DNA of 64,000 bases from Eutreptiella sp. 'Long Island Sound 2002' (GCA_964036045.1 OZ038385.1:57631919-57695918), one strand, 5' to 3'. Counted from the stretch's first letter, positions 41,867 to 51,814 are shown. The notes: generated by a model not told the origin, from the letters alone. Numbers and translations are program-made.

Positions 41867-41895
41867 GCGGCAACACGGAGCATCCAGAAAATAAG
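41867..41895 (-). CDS. Possible short first exon with hydrophobic start (minus strand)
   Basis: The minus strand reads M-L-R-V-A-A-G-G-I-S and then a consensus donor (TCTG|GTGAGT). Phase 1 at this donor matches phase 1 of the exon at 41235, which would join as G-S-V-H-G. The intron would then run antisense across the dioxygenase exon 41487-41722. The hydrophobic start suggests a signal peptide. Very short, so low confidence. Confidence 0.25.
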
Positions 41896-42286
41896 CACAA
41901 ATGATCCAATTTGAATGTTTTTGCTGGTAACCTGCTTGGCTCTTGTCTTTTATGCATGTCAACACCCAAAAGGAGACTCTGTACCAACCATCGAAGGCAA
42001 CAGCTGTGTGCAGGAGGATGTCTGCCGACAAGCCTTTATCACACTATGCGCCAAAAAAGTAGCGCAAATCTGTTCTCCTTGATTTTTTTGCCCTGTCATT
42101 TTTTCTTGGCTTTAACGGTTCACACCTTGAGACACAGCCTCAGGTTTGATCAGAACGACGCTGTTTTCGGTGTCTTTCAGGAACCACACTTCTTTATCCC
42201 AGAGCTGCACAATTTCTCCACTGCTTCTTCCTTCTGACACAGAAAGAGCTATCACTCATACAAGTCCGCTCTCTCCATTTTCACAG

Positions 42287-43560
42287 GGGAGCATGGCAAT
42301 AGTGGCTTGCACCGGCCCACACCAAATTCACACCGTATTTCCCTCGTCCTCTACCAGACGGAGGTCTCTGACATGGCACGGCCCCCCAAGACTGCCAGTG
42401 CCGCCGCCGTCAAGCTGCCCAAGGATTCCAGGGGCACCGTTCCCAATCTACCCGTTCCCAATCTACCCAACGCCGGCAAGGCCAGAGCTTCCCACGTCCA
42501 TGAGGTTCCAGATGCTGTGGCTCCCATAGTACCCAGTACCCCACAGCTCTCCTCTGCAGCCTCTGACAGCAACCAGCCTGTGTCCAACCAATGCATCAAA
42601 ATGGAACCTGAGGATAGGTATGCTGATAATTCATTCCGACTTGTGCCAGAGGCAGAGTCCAGGCGTTCTTGGGAGCTGAGTAATGAGTCTACCCAATCAA
42701 TGTTGCAATATCCCCAGATGGAACCACCAGCTTGGAGTGTTTCATCATGTTGGCCACTGTCAGAGGAGTCTCTTAAGGTGTATGCTGAGTTTGACAGTAC
42801 ACCACATCCCTCTGGCCATGCTCCACAGCACTGCATCAACGAAGACACGAGGGGTTGTGATGATTATGCGGACCTTGGCAACGTCTCAGGGAAAGAAGGA
42901 TTTGCTGCATTATCACAGCTGCTGGCCAGCAGCAGAAGGCGCTGTGACCTACCCAACAGTGCAGGGTGCCTGGCAGCGCCACACAGCCCCCACACTCTGA
43001 ATGCAAGGCCAGGCAATGACAGTACAACTGCTCGGAGTTACCAACTATTTGGGGTGCCGCTGCTGCCCACCGCCGCATGCTATCAGAATGCATATGATTG
43101 GGAGCAAGCAGCCCAACAGGATGCACCCCGGCTTGATGAGATGCAGGAAGGAGCTGAACCACTGCAATACATTGGTGCTGAGGGCAGCTTGTCTGGTCGT
43201 CAGTGGTGTGGGGATTCATTTGCGCGCGGGCCTGAGGAAGGGCACGTGGCCGGACAGTTGTGGTCCGAGCAGGCATGTAACCATATGCAGGAGCAAATTG
43301 ACATACAAGCCAACACTGAAGCACATGGGCATATGGACAGACAACAGTTCGAGTGTATGGATCCGCAGGAACTGCCTTCAATTGAGCCAATAGATGAGCG
43401 GGGTCAGCCTTCTATATATGCGCCGATTGACAGAAAGCCGTGCCTGTGGATGGATTCACAAGGGGATGCGAATACATGGGCGCATGATGTTGCATATCAA
43501 ACGGAGACACAGCAGCACGCAGAAGTTCCTCCTGACACACAGGAGGCATTTATGCAGTAG
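42287..43560 (+). CDS. TET/JBP-type dioxygenase, 3' exon with HGN and Arg motifs and long tail
   Basis: The acceptor is CCATTTTCACAG (AG at 42285-42286). Its first two bases complete the phase-1 codon left at 41722, giving E-H-G-N, then L-H-R-P-T-P and H-R-I-S-L-V-L-Y-Q: the distal iron-binding His and the Arg that binds 2-oxoglutarate. The fit of phase and motif across the junction is the main support. About 390 further residues are low in order, rich in Pro, Ser, Gln and Glu, with several internal repeats of E-x-Q/H-M-D type. They stop with TAG at 43558-43560. Target, chromatin or DNA, is inferred from the family. KDZ-type transposons are known to be associated with this family. Confidence 0.7.
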
Positions 43561-44188
43561 TGTGCTGAAAAAGTCAGGAATTTCTCTGATTCTGCACTGT
43601 GGACCAGCTCTGATGCACATGGCCAATGCAAGTTGGCTAAATTGCAGCCGCAGTATTCTCAGACCCAGTTTTGCTTGTTGGCAGGAGCATGCCCATGCTC
43701 AAGATGGAAGTGTTGTCACAATGGTGTGCACATGTGTAGGATGCAGACCCTTATTCACAATGGGCCAGGCCAGGGTTTAGCGCCCATTTGTACACACATA
43801 TTTGCGAATATTCACGAATATTTATAGAATATTTACGAATGAAACATTTTTTCTCAAGTACGAATCAGTGGGAAACCCTGGCCAGGCTGACCGCATGTTC
43901 ACAAATGCCCAGGTGTAGAGGGGCCTTTCGAAACATGCAATCCCTGGCATTCCAGAAGAATACACATCGGCGGGGTGTGGTGCAATATGCACTCTCACGG
44001 TTAAAACTTACTGAGACAGCGTGTCGATGGACGTTGACACAGATCCACAGTAGCACATGCACACACTGAGTACATGCTGATGCACTGGGTCAACATGCAG
44101 AACACAGCAATGTAGGAAGTTGCATGTGTGTTTCAGATGCCAAAAGGGAGGAATCAGGGGTTTCAGGTGGACAATCAGAACAGCTTGT
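43561..44188. other. No gene seen
   Basis: Between the dioxygenase stop and the minus-strand model I find only short ORFs on both strands, and a GAATATTCACGAATATTTA-type AT repeat at 43803-43840. Confidence 0.45.
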
Positions 44189-46192
44189 TCAAGCATCCTC
44201 ACCATGAACCAATTGGAACGTAATGGAAAGTGGGTTCTCGTTCATTTTTTGGACAATTTGGCAAGGCGGAGCAAGAAGCCGTCCTTTTGTCGAAATTACT
44301 CCGGTAAACATATCACAAACCTGACTTGCAACAAAGCACGTCATTTCCCTTTTTGAGTGTTTGCAGACATGAAATGCATGCACACAAATTTCTCCTGGTG
44401 AGTTCCTAACGCTGCAATTGCACACATCAAATTCCATTGAATGCTCAGGCATATGTTGCTTCGGGCCATAAATAAGTGTGGAATAAGATCCCATTCTGAG
44501 ATGCTTCTGGAATTTGTTTTGAAGGTGCTCCAGGTGGTGAATGACATTAACAATTAACAATGTTTAAAAAGCTACCACTGAAGCTTACAGGAGTGGTACA
44601 CCATTATTCTCCTGTACCACTGGGGCATGCCTGCATTCACGGGGGAGAGAAATTTTGCCAGGGAACAAGATCATGAAGAAATTTTGCCGTTGATACCTGG
44701 CGAAAGGGTGTGGGGGAAGGGACCCGTAGGATCCCACATGGGATCAGATGGCATTCTGCGCTCTGGGAAGTTTAAGACCCGAATTTCCACCCAGCAAAAT
44801 AACCCCTGGGCAAGTCATCCCGCTTTTGTAAGCTTGAAATGTCTGCAGTCTTACACTCTTTCTTGACACAATTGACCAATTTATTTCAGATGTGACATTA
44901 TTGTTTGGTGTCCTGAGCTTCAGTAAAACGCTGCTTAGGTGGTCATCGTCCATTATTTTCATTGCGTCTCTTGTCAAAGCTCGGAACTCCTCCACTTTGG
45001 CATCTGGTCCATTTATATTCCTGCCGGTGCCCACCTTTCCGGAGTAGATTTATTGTTTACCTGTTGAGACTCTTGTTGCAGGTTGGTTCCAAAGAATTAA
45101 AGGTGTCGGACTGTGGTTTGGTTGTTGTGATTTTGCCTGCAAAGTGCCATTTGTTGAAAGATATGTGTCTGGGTGGAGTGGCAGAATCAAGATGGTGCAC
45201 AGTGAAACAAACCGCATTCGTTTACTGCACCGATCCTTTTCTTGGAACTATTATTGTTGTTGTTATTATGACAGTTCAATATATTATATGGTGAAACAGC
45301 TTTAGACTGACTGGAATGAAAGAGCCATTCTAATTGCATACCATTTGAGAGAGTACCCGTCATGGCTGATGGCAATTGATGGTTGGCAGTGAACATCAGG
45401 TTATGCCTTCGACGTCGTCCACAGTGCACACATGTACTGACCCATTTTCGCAGCTTTGTTCGCCCTGACAACTTTTTGTTGTGTTTCTAGTGAGTGAAGA
45501 AGAATTTACTGCCACATTCTGATGGGTCAAATGTTCATATGTACAGCGCTGAATGATCCCTGAGGCACTGTGATTTCTGCTGTGCTATTCCTAATGAGGA
45601 TTGGTGCATTCCTGCCTCTTTGCATGAGGGCGTGGTATTGCCAGGATGGCCCTGACAGGCTGTTGAAGTTGTCTGAGTTGTTTGAGCAATTCGAAACCTT
45701 TTCCTGCTGAAGAAAACTATGGCTTAAGGAGATATACGCAACCAACAGTTGCCCGTGGTGCAAAAAAGTTGCTCCACCAGTACCGCTTCTTTTCTCCTGC
45801 CCACTCCTGTCCCGCTAACATCGTTTCTATCACACACTCTGGAACCAACAATCTCCCAAACAAAACACCCAGAGCTGGCTCCCAAACCCTTGCACAAAAA
45901 GCCCCTAAAAATTGGCATTCACTGCTGAGCACCAATGGTACAAATATCAATTATTTTGTCGAAGTTGTACCACCCTTCTTAGGGTCCAGGGTGAGCAGCA
46001 CAATTTGGCAAGCAGCAGCAGCAAGCACCAACAGCAGCAACAGATGCATGAAAACTCTTTGCGCAGACACCGGGGCTCAAAGCCAGCATCCAAGTAGCTC
46101 GAAACGACTGCAAAGCAAATGCGCATCACCTCAAACAAGTTGTGTGCCATTTCGAGCTGTCTAGCCCATTCTATAGTGGATTTAGTGTCCAA
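44189..46192 (-). CDS. Multi-exon hypothetical gene model (minus strand)
   Basis: Four minus-strand segments read as coding. 46192 to about 46130: M-D-T-K-S-T-I-E-W-A-R-Q-L-E-M-A. About 45469 to 45354: between TTGTCAG and a GTATGC donor, with V-S-T-C-V-H-C-G-R-R-R-R-H-N. About 45018 to 44790: G-P-D-A-K-V-E-E-F-R-A-L-T-R-D-A-M-K. 44560 to 44189: F-D-V-C-N-C-S-V-R, V-H-A-F-H-V-C-K-H and C-F-V-A-S-Q-V-C-D, ending in TAG or TGA at 44189. Phases between all segments were not verified and no family is recognised. The Cys spacing suggests metal binding. It could be a mobile-element protein. Confidence 0.35.
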
Positions 46193-46959
46193 AAATGGCC
46201 ATTTTGGGGGCTTTTTTCAGTTCAGGACAATCACCGGTGTGTCAAACAGACGTCTCCAATGAGGGCCGCTCTTCTTCCATAGCGATTGGGCGATCAAATG
46301 ATTGCAAACAGGTGTTCAACCAGGCATCTACCACACCGTGGTGCCACGCAGTGGTCCATTTTGAGGTGCAAATGATTCTGAGTGAGAATGAATTCTGAGC
46401 CGCTCTTCAGGATGATGGTCCTAACCATGCAGGACCATCTCCAAATCAAGCAGTTTTTCTTCCATGCCGATTTCCTATACTTGAGCAAGACTAGGACCCA
46501 GCTCGGTCCTAGTCGTAAGTGTTGATTGTTGAGCTGCATGTTTGTGTTATGGACTGCAAGGTATGGAATGTGATCCTAGAGGTTAAGCTGCCGAAGGTCC
46601 TTTTTAGGGGGTCTCAAAATGACTGAAACAAACACCCCCCAAAAGATGGCCAAACACAGAAAAAAAATTGCCTTCAACCAGAATACAAAATCGAGAAAAC
46701 CCCCTGAGTTCTTGGGGGCAGGTAGTTTGGTGAGGGGGGAGGGGGGGGCAGGCACTGGTGGGGAATGGTCTAAAAAAAGATGCCCGGCGCGCTAATACTC
46801 CCCCAAAGAGTCATGTCCGTCGTAAATCTATTGTCAGAATTTTCAAATCCATTGTAAATCCATTGTCGACCACCAAAAAAAAATCCATCGCTGTGGAGAA
46901 CACTGCAAACCTCTACTTTTTGCCCAGCTTGGTCTAATTCTGAAACCTAGTTGCAACCA

Positions 46960-47169
46960 TACCGAATCTCGGATCTCCAACAATTCACCTCAGACCCAAT
47001 CAACGATCTCAACGATCTCAGAGTACTATGGAATGCAGCTTTGACTGGCCTACATTTTGACCAAACAATTCACGGCAGTAACAAGATTAACCTAGACATC
47101 CCCAGTGTTGTTGTGTGGGGCAAAAATGCTGATCCCACACCCCAACATGAATGCGAATGCGTTGATTGA
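46960..47169 (+). CDS. Possible coding segment, unknown
   Basis: Seventy codons read I-S-D-L-Q-Q-F-T-S-D-P-I-N-D-L-N-D-L-R-V-L-W-N-A, then L-D-I-P-S-V-V-V-W-G-K-N-A-D to a TGA. It is not repetitive. No acceptor is obvious and no family is recognised. Confidence 0.3.
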   Translation, partial: YRISDLQQFTSDPINDLNDLRVLWNAALTGLHFDQTIHGSNKINLDIPSVVVWGKNADPTPQHECECVD

Positions 47170-47409
47170 GTTCCATTTGGCACTCAAAAGTACATTTTTC
47201 AATTGTTAACACAAACCTCAAAGAAATGGTCTACGTACCGGTTGTGTCAATTATGTGGGAGTTTGCTTCAGCTGCTATCACACAATTACCAACAATTCGC
47301 GGAATACTGACTTCTGCTTTAGGTGTTTTGGATTTTATTTTTGCAAATTTTTTTGCAAAAGCACCCAAAAATGAAAAAAAAAACAAATTCTGCAATTTTC
47401 CCTGTGCAG

Positions 47410-47646
47410 TTCATTTTGCATTGCTGTCCGCCACCCTCCTTACGGACCATGGGACCATGTTCCGCCTCATGTTTGGACGGACAAGAGGAACTCGGCCGCC
47501 ACGGAGTATGAGGGAGAGGATGAGGTAGAAGTGTGTGCGTTGTGTTGTCACAAGCGCTTCACTGTCACAGTTTGTGATGAGTGTAAGGAGCACTATTGTT
47601 GTGAATGTCTTGACACCCACACTTCAGCGAACAATGTTATTTGTTA
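47410..47646 (+). CDS. Exon with acidic stretch and CxC-like zinc cluster
   Basis: After CCCTGTGCAG the frame reads E-Y-E-G-E-D-E-V-E-V-C-A-L-C-C-H-K-R-F, V-C-D-E-C-K-E-H-Y-C-C-E-C-L-D-T-H-T, to a TAA at 47644-47646. The pattern V-C-x2-C-(C)-H-K, C-x2-C, C-x2-C-L-x-T is shared with the zinc cluster of the Ulp1-like gene (34.49 kb). It has no ATG near its start. A donor before the stop could not be placed, so its link to the exons below is tentative. Confidence 0.4.
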
Positions 47647-47713
47647 ATCACATTCCGAGTGACATTTTGTGTTGTTCAATTCTCATAATCTGGCTTATGC
47701 AACGTGCTTTGCA

Positions 47714-47757
47714 GGGATGGTGTGGTCCAGTGCAGTCTACTTGGGAGACTTCCCTAG
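47714..47757 (+). CDS. Short exon, same gene model
   Basis: TGCTTTGCAG precedes and a good donor CTAG|GTGAGG follows (phase 1). The frame reads G-W-C-G-P-V-Q-S-T-W-E-T-S-L. Its phase fits the exon after the C-run acceptor at 47950. The frame can also run on past the donor as G-E-D-K-L-G-A-I-A-R, so a longer exon is possible. Confidence 0.3.
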
Positions 47758-47950
47758 GTGAGGACAAACTTGGGGCTATAGCCAGGATACTTAATACAAA
47801 GGTAGTGCGCCGGGTGCGCGCCGGGCAACTAGGGCAACTATTCCCCCTTTGACACATATCCCTGCCCCACACTGTTGCCTTTTTTCCATGGTGTCAACAG
47901 ATATATTTTGGAACCTGTTGATATGTTCCCCCCCCCCCCCCACCCCCACA

Positions 47951-48133
47951 GAAGACGGTCCCCCGCCACCCCCTGGGGGACGGTTGCCAAGTGACAGCAC
48001 AAGTTTAAACTCTTCAAATTCTTCTGTCAGTTCTGATAGTGATTCAGAGGCAAAGAGGGATATGAGCAGGGGTGGGAAGGGCACTAAGGCAGCAATTGAT
48101 TTGATAGAGAGGGACACGGACAATGGTTTATGA
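47951..48133 (+). CDS. Ser/Asp-rich exon, same gene model
   Basis: A pure C-run pyrimidine tract (CCCCCACCCCCACAG) precedes. With one base from the preceding exon the frame reads E-D-G-P-P-P-P-P-G-G-R, S-S-N-S-S-V-S-S-D-S-D-S-E-A-K-R-D and K-A-A-I-D-L-I-E-R-D. It is open to a TGA at 48131-48133; the donor is probably earlier but unresolved. The content fits a disordered linker. Confidence 0.35.
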   Translation, partial: EDGPPPPPGGRLPSDSTSLNSSNSSVSSDSDSEAKRDMSRGGKGTKAAIDLIERDTDNGL

Positions 48134-48423
48134 GGATGTGTCCGGTGGGGATTTGGGAGGTGTTAAGGGAACGCTTCCTGGGCGCCACAGGGGAAGGTCA
48201 TTAGCTGTGGGGTAATTAGCACCGCATTCATTTTCCTCAATTGTGGCCCGACCTTGCCTATCAAGCAAGGAATGTGCCACAAGTGTTGCAACCTCATTGG
48301 CGCAACGTAAGCAGCAACCCATGCCACAGCCACCCCCTGAGACACTTGAAGGACCAATGGTTGCAACCTCAGCACCGGTGGACCATGTGTGTGATTGGTT
48401 TTGAGCATCAGCACCTGTTTCAG

Positions 48424-48566
48424 TCAAAAAGTACCATGACAAGCTGAAGTTGGATGGCTTTGACAGTGTCCGTGCCATCATGTTGCTTCGGCAAGAAGAT
48501 ATCCGGAGATATGATATGCTTTTTGGCCACGGTGCTCAGTTGGTCCATCACGCCAAGGAGATGTGA
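48424..48566 (+). CDS. SAM-like C-terminal exon
   Basis: The acceptor is GCACCTGTTTCAG (AG at 48422-48423). The frame reads K-Y-H-D-K-L-K-L-D-G-F-D-S-V-R-A-I, then L-L-R-Q-E-D-I-R-R-Y-D-M and G-H-G-A-Q-L-V-H-H-A-K-E-M, to a TGA at 48564-48566. Y-x3-L-x3-G-F-D-S followed by L-x2-E-D-[IL] and a G-H near the end is the SAM-domain pattern (C-terminal three helices). SAM domains mediate protein-protein contacts. There is no ATG at the start, so it is an exon. Confidence 0.55.
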
Positions 48567-48937
48567 GGATTAAAGTAGAGAAATTCAGTGTGCGCCCCTT
48601 CTTGTTGCTTTGTTGGGTTGGGGTATGTATCTGGTGGTCAATGGTATTTGGGATTGCTTTCGATGGATTTACGGACGATGGATTTATGACGGTTTGTCCG
48701 TCGCTAGGGAGAACGTTGGAGGTGTGATGTTTTCTTTTGTTTTCAGGGGCTACATGGATTGCAAGGCTTAATACAGATTCATGACAACCTCAAAATGGTT
48801 GTTATGGTTGTGGTCAGGGCATTAGTGGGTGGGGTGGTTGCTGGCTGTAAAATGAAGTGGTGGCCACACCTGTAAAATGAAATGCCACCACTACACCCAA
48901 ATGTAGGGGGGAATCCTTGCGCTACTGCGCGCTACTG

Positions 48938-49318
48938 TTAGACTATCTTCCCCCCGAAGAGCTCCCAGGCGCGCCCCTGGGAAACACCCTTAGAATTAGG
49001 CGACCCAAACTGGACTGGAGGGGACCTTGAGGGGGACCTTCCCGGTTCTTGTGGCAGTGGTGAAGGACTAGGGGCCTTTTGGGGGGAATTTGACCGTGTG
49101 TTGGGTGGTGGAGATGGAGGGCAGTGAGGCGGCGAATCTGGACTTAGGATGGCAAAGGAGATGGACTCCATCTTGCATTGCCGATTCACCACTCTCAACT
49201 CATCTTGGTAGTGTTCCAAGTGGAGGAGTCCGTCTTCAGCCATCCCAACCACCGTGGCAGGAGGTCACAGGCCATTGGAGCGGGTGTAGAACACCCCATC
49301 CGCAATACTGAGATCCAT
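48938..49318 (-). pseudogene. PATVVG-domain protein with one in-frame TGA
   Basis: On the minus strand, ATG 49318-49316 opens M-D-L-S-I-A-D-G-V-F-Y-T-R-S-N-G-L, a TGA, then P-P-A-T-V-V-G-M-A-E-D-G-L-L-H-L-E-H-Y, R-V-V-N-R-Q-C-K-M-E-S-I-S-F-A, and a Pro/Ser-rich tail rich in S-P-S-P, ending in TAA. The single TGA is the only break, so one substitution (or readthrough) separates it from a complete protein of about 125 residues. It is homologous to the protein at 26330-26548. Function unknown; element-linked by association. Confidence 0.5.
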
Positions 49319-49869
49319 GGAGAAAGTGGGCCTGAGAAATGAGGAGGGAAGTATGATGTCCTGTAGCAGGCACCCTGAAAGTGTATCACCATATCAATCA
49401 ACTGAGAAAAAGAGTAGATGTGGTGGAAATGGGTAAAAAATGTGTGCAAAAAGGTAGAAATGGGTGAAACAGGGTGAACATCCAAAAATGCCATATCCCA
49501 ATGCATCAAAACCTACTACCAAGCAACAATGATGCCCAAAGTACCACAAAGTATGGGTTTCTACTACGGCCAGACGCCCAAATAGTTGCACCGCGCGCGC
49601 ACTACGCTTAAGCCGCCCCCAGGGAAAGAAGCAAAAGCAAAACATATGTATGACAGGGTGAATTTGCCCAGTCCCCCATGTTCCAAAGCGCAAGAAAGGA
49701 GTATGAGGGGATGGGTCCAGGGGTGTGCAATCCATATAGGGCCTGAAGGCCAGACAAGACACAGCCCCTCCTTAGCCCCCATTTCTAAACGGTATTCAGG
49801 ACTGTCCCATGTCAGTGGTAGTGCCCTACAGTCTTGGTGCCTCATACACACTGGGAAGCCTACGGGCGC

Positions 49870-50545
49870 CCCCCCCCCCTTTTGCGCAAGCACAGCCTTG
49901 TCTAAGCATGAGCTTGAACAAGTGATGGCCACGGCTTCGCCGCGTTTCTGAAACATGCAAACAATTATTTCCTGCCGGTGGGATACCAGGGGTGATGGCT
50001 GTCGTCGGATTATGGCTAAGCACGGGGTGGGCGTTGAACCACTGTTTCGAGGATTTTTTGGGACTGCTGCTTTTGTGGTCTTGTAATGTAAGATTGGGCG
50101 TTCGTGAGGTGGTCATATAGGGAAAGGAGGGCTCATTCATGACTGTGATCGTTCGTTCGGTTCATAACAACATTCTACCACACATTTTTGAGTGCAAGCT
50201 ACAATTCAGGAGGGATATTGTGGATGATAGCTTTCTTCCAAAGAATAGGAAGCCCAAACCCATTTCTGAACCTGCTGCGGAACCTGCCCAAGCCATACCC
50301 AAAGGGCAGGCATGTAATTGATTAAGATGAGGCGGAAGGTTGGAAAGGGCTTCTATTCCACAGCACCTGAAGCCCCCAGCAGCCAATGAGGGCAGTCAGA
50401 ATATGCAGGATGTTGCTTGCGCAGTGTACCATGCTTTGGGTAAGGTTTGGGGTTTGCTGTTGTGTGTGTCACGCACAAGCACGGTCTTGTCTAAGCACGA
50501 GGTGGCCGTTGAACCGCTGTTTTGCTTGATTTTCTGGGAATGCGG
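49870..50545. mobile_element. Second copy of the nested-element-2 family
   Basis: TTTGCGCAAGCACAGCCTTG at about 49880, CTAAGCACGGGGTGGGCGTT near 50018 and CAAGCACGGTCTTGTCTAAG at about 50474 are the same subterminal words as in 26088-26718, and a C run precedes the left one. The interior shares a GTGAT(C/G)GTTC...CATAACAACATTCT word (50145-50175) with 26250-26280. The right terminus was not located exactly. Confidence 0.5.
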
Positions 50546-50824
50546 CTTTGCTTGGGCAAACCGGAGGGAGGGGGCGGACAACTGGACGGCTCTGAACCTT
50601 GATTTCAAGAGGCTGTCTTGGGTACCATACAGTGAGCAGGCTACGCCAGCTCATCTTGGTCTGGAAAAAAAATTCAGGACTGCTCCACTTCAGCATATCT
50701 GAGGTCAGCCTGCTCACCCTAAATTAGGTCCATTGAGACACATGCCTTTCGTCCATGCTCCCTGTTTTTGCTCCTTCTTTTGCTGCACACAGGGGTTTTC
50801 TTCAGGTCCCACCTCTGCTGATAT

Positions 50825-51468
50825 TTGCTTTGCGCGTGTTCCATGGCGATTCGGACACAGTCTCCATACCAACAAAAAACTCGATCCCTGGTTTCCACCC
50901 AGCCCCGGGCAGCTCATTCCGCAAACCCCAGCGGACTGCCTGACAACCGACACCCCCTGACGATTTCAAACACCACACCTTCGGACATCTCCAGGTCCAG
51001 CAGCGCACCAGGCCCCCCGTCTAAGTTTGTGGGCATCTCATCCCAGTACAAGCCTGTGCCCACTGTGGCATCATATCCCCAGTACTCCAGCGTGCAGACT
51101 CAGAAATCGTCCAATGGCTCAGCTCCAAAAGGGTCCCTGCCGAGTCCTCAAGGAAGTCCTTTCAGGAGGAATCGCAGCCCTCCACTAATCCCCAACATCC
51201 AAGGCCCCAGCTCCAGCAGCAATGGTGGAGTCCGGTCTGCCGTGGGAGGTCGTTCCCTCAGACCCAACCTCCATCCCTCCCTCCCACCGGGACAGGCGCC
51301 TAGCAAAAACCCGGACACGATGCTGCAGAATTTGCTGATGAACAATGGCTGGAAATGTCTAGGGCAGGGATATCCAGCTCAGCTTACCGACCATTTGATA
51401 CCTCCCTCCATCCCTCCCTCCCTCCCTTGTGATATCCACTGTCTGGTTCAGTTCATCAGTAGCACAGG
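50825..51468 (+). CDS. Double-RING gene, Ser/Pro-rich 5' exon candidate
   Basis: A frame of about 200 codons is rich in Ser, Pro, Gln and Asn (e.g. S-S-S-A-P-G-P-P-S-K-F, then P-P-L-I-P-N-I-Q-G-P-S-S-S-S-N), ending M-L-Q-N-L-L-M-N-N-G-W-K-C before CCTCCCT repeats (51404-51426). The character matches the exon at 52082. Acceptors exist at TTTTGCTGCACACAG (50791) and TTTTCTTCAG. The 3' boundary is unclear: the CCTCCCT tract looks like the end of an intron. Confidence 0.4.
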
Positions 51469-51564
51469 TATCATCATTTGCAACCACTAGAATCAATTCA
51501 ATCCAATGCGGCATTTCTACACTCCCCTCCCTTCCTCCCTCCCTCCATACCTCCCTCCTCTGCA

Positions 51565-51814
51565 GGTGGCAAACACTGTTGGGTAATGAAGTGCGCAAGA
51601 TGCGAAAGGGGAGGGCACCCATGGGAGGGGCCCAAGGCCCCTGGAGGGGACCCAAGTGTTCCATTATCTTCTGTGCAACATGCAAGATGGGAGGGGACCC
51701 AAGGACCCAGCAAGCACCCAAGTGCTGTAAGGGAGATCTGAATTCGCGTGCAACGCTGTGTGTAAGATGTGCAGCTGATGACCCCCTAGCACGCACCACT
51801 GATGCCATTAGTTA
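51565..51814 (+). CDS. Cys-repeat segment (three CxxC...[HD]P units), frame change
   Basis: After TCCCTCCTCTGCAG, one frame gives H-C-W-V-M-K-C-A-R-C-E-R-G-G-H-P-W. From about 51655 another frame gives C-S-I-I-F-C-A-T-C-K-M-G-G-D-P, then K-C-C-K-G-D-L and A-T-L-C-V-R-C-A-A-D-D-P, to a TAG. The three C-x2-C-x3-4-[HD]-P units suggest tandem zinc knuckles. Whether an intron or a frameshift separates units 1 and 2 is open. It sits between Ser/Pro-rich exons of the RING gene model. Confidence 0.35.

Larger units (their letters stand above)
46800..48712 (+). mobile_element. Candidate unit with inverted AAATCCAT repeats
   Basis: The left end (46815-46890) holds GTCCGTCGTAAATC, then AAATCCATTGTAAATCCATT and GTCG. 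The right end (48660-48703), in reverse complement, reads GACGGACAAACCGTCATAAA followed by TCCATCGTCCGTAAATCCAT. The repeats are inverted and subterminal, as in the Ulp1 unit but different in sequence. No target duplication was found. Inside are plus-strand exons with a zinc cluster and a SAM-like end. Confidence 0.4.

Noticed and set aside
42836-43390. 184-codon minus-strand ORF opposite the dioxygenase tail
   Set aside because: It is a shadow of the plus-strand exon, which has motif and splice support.
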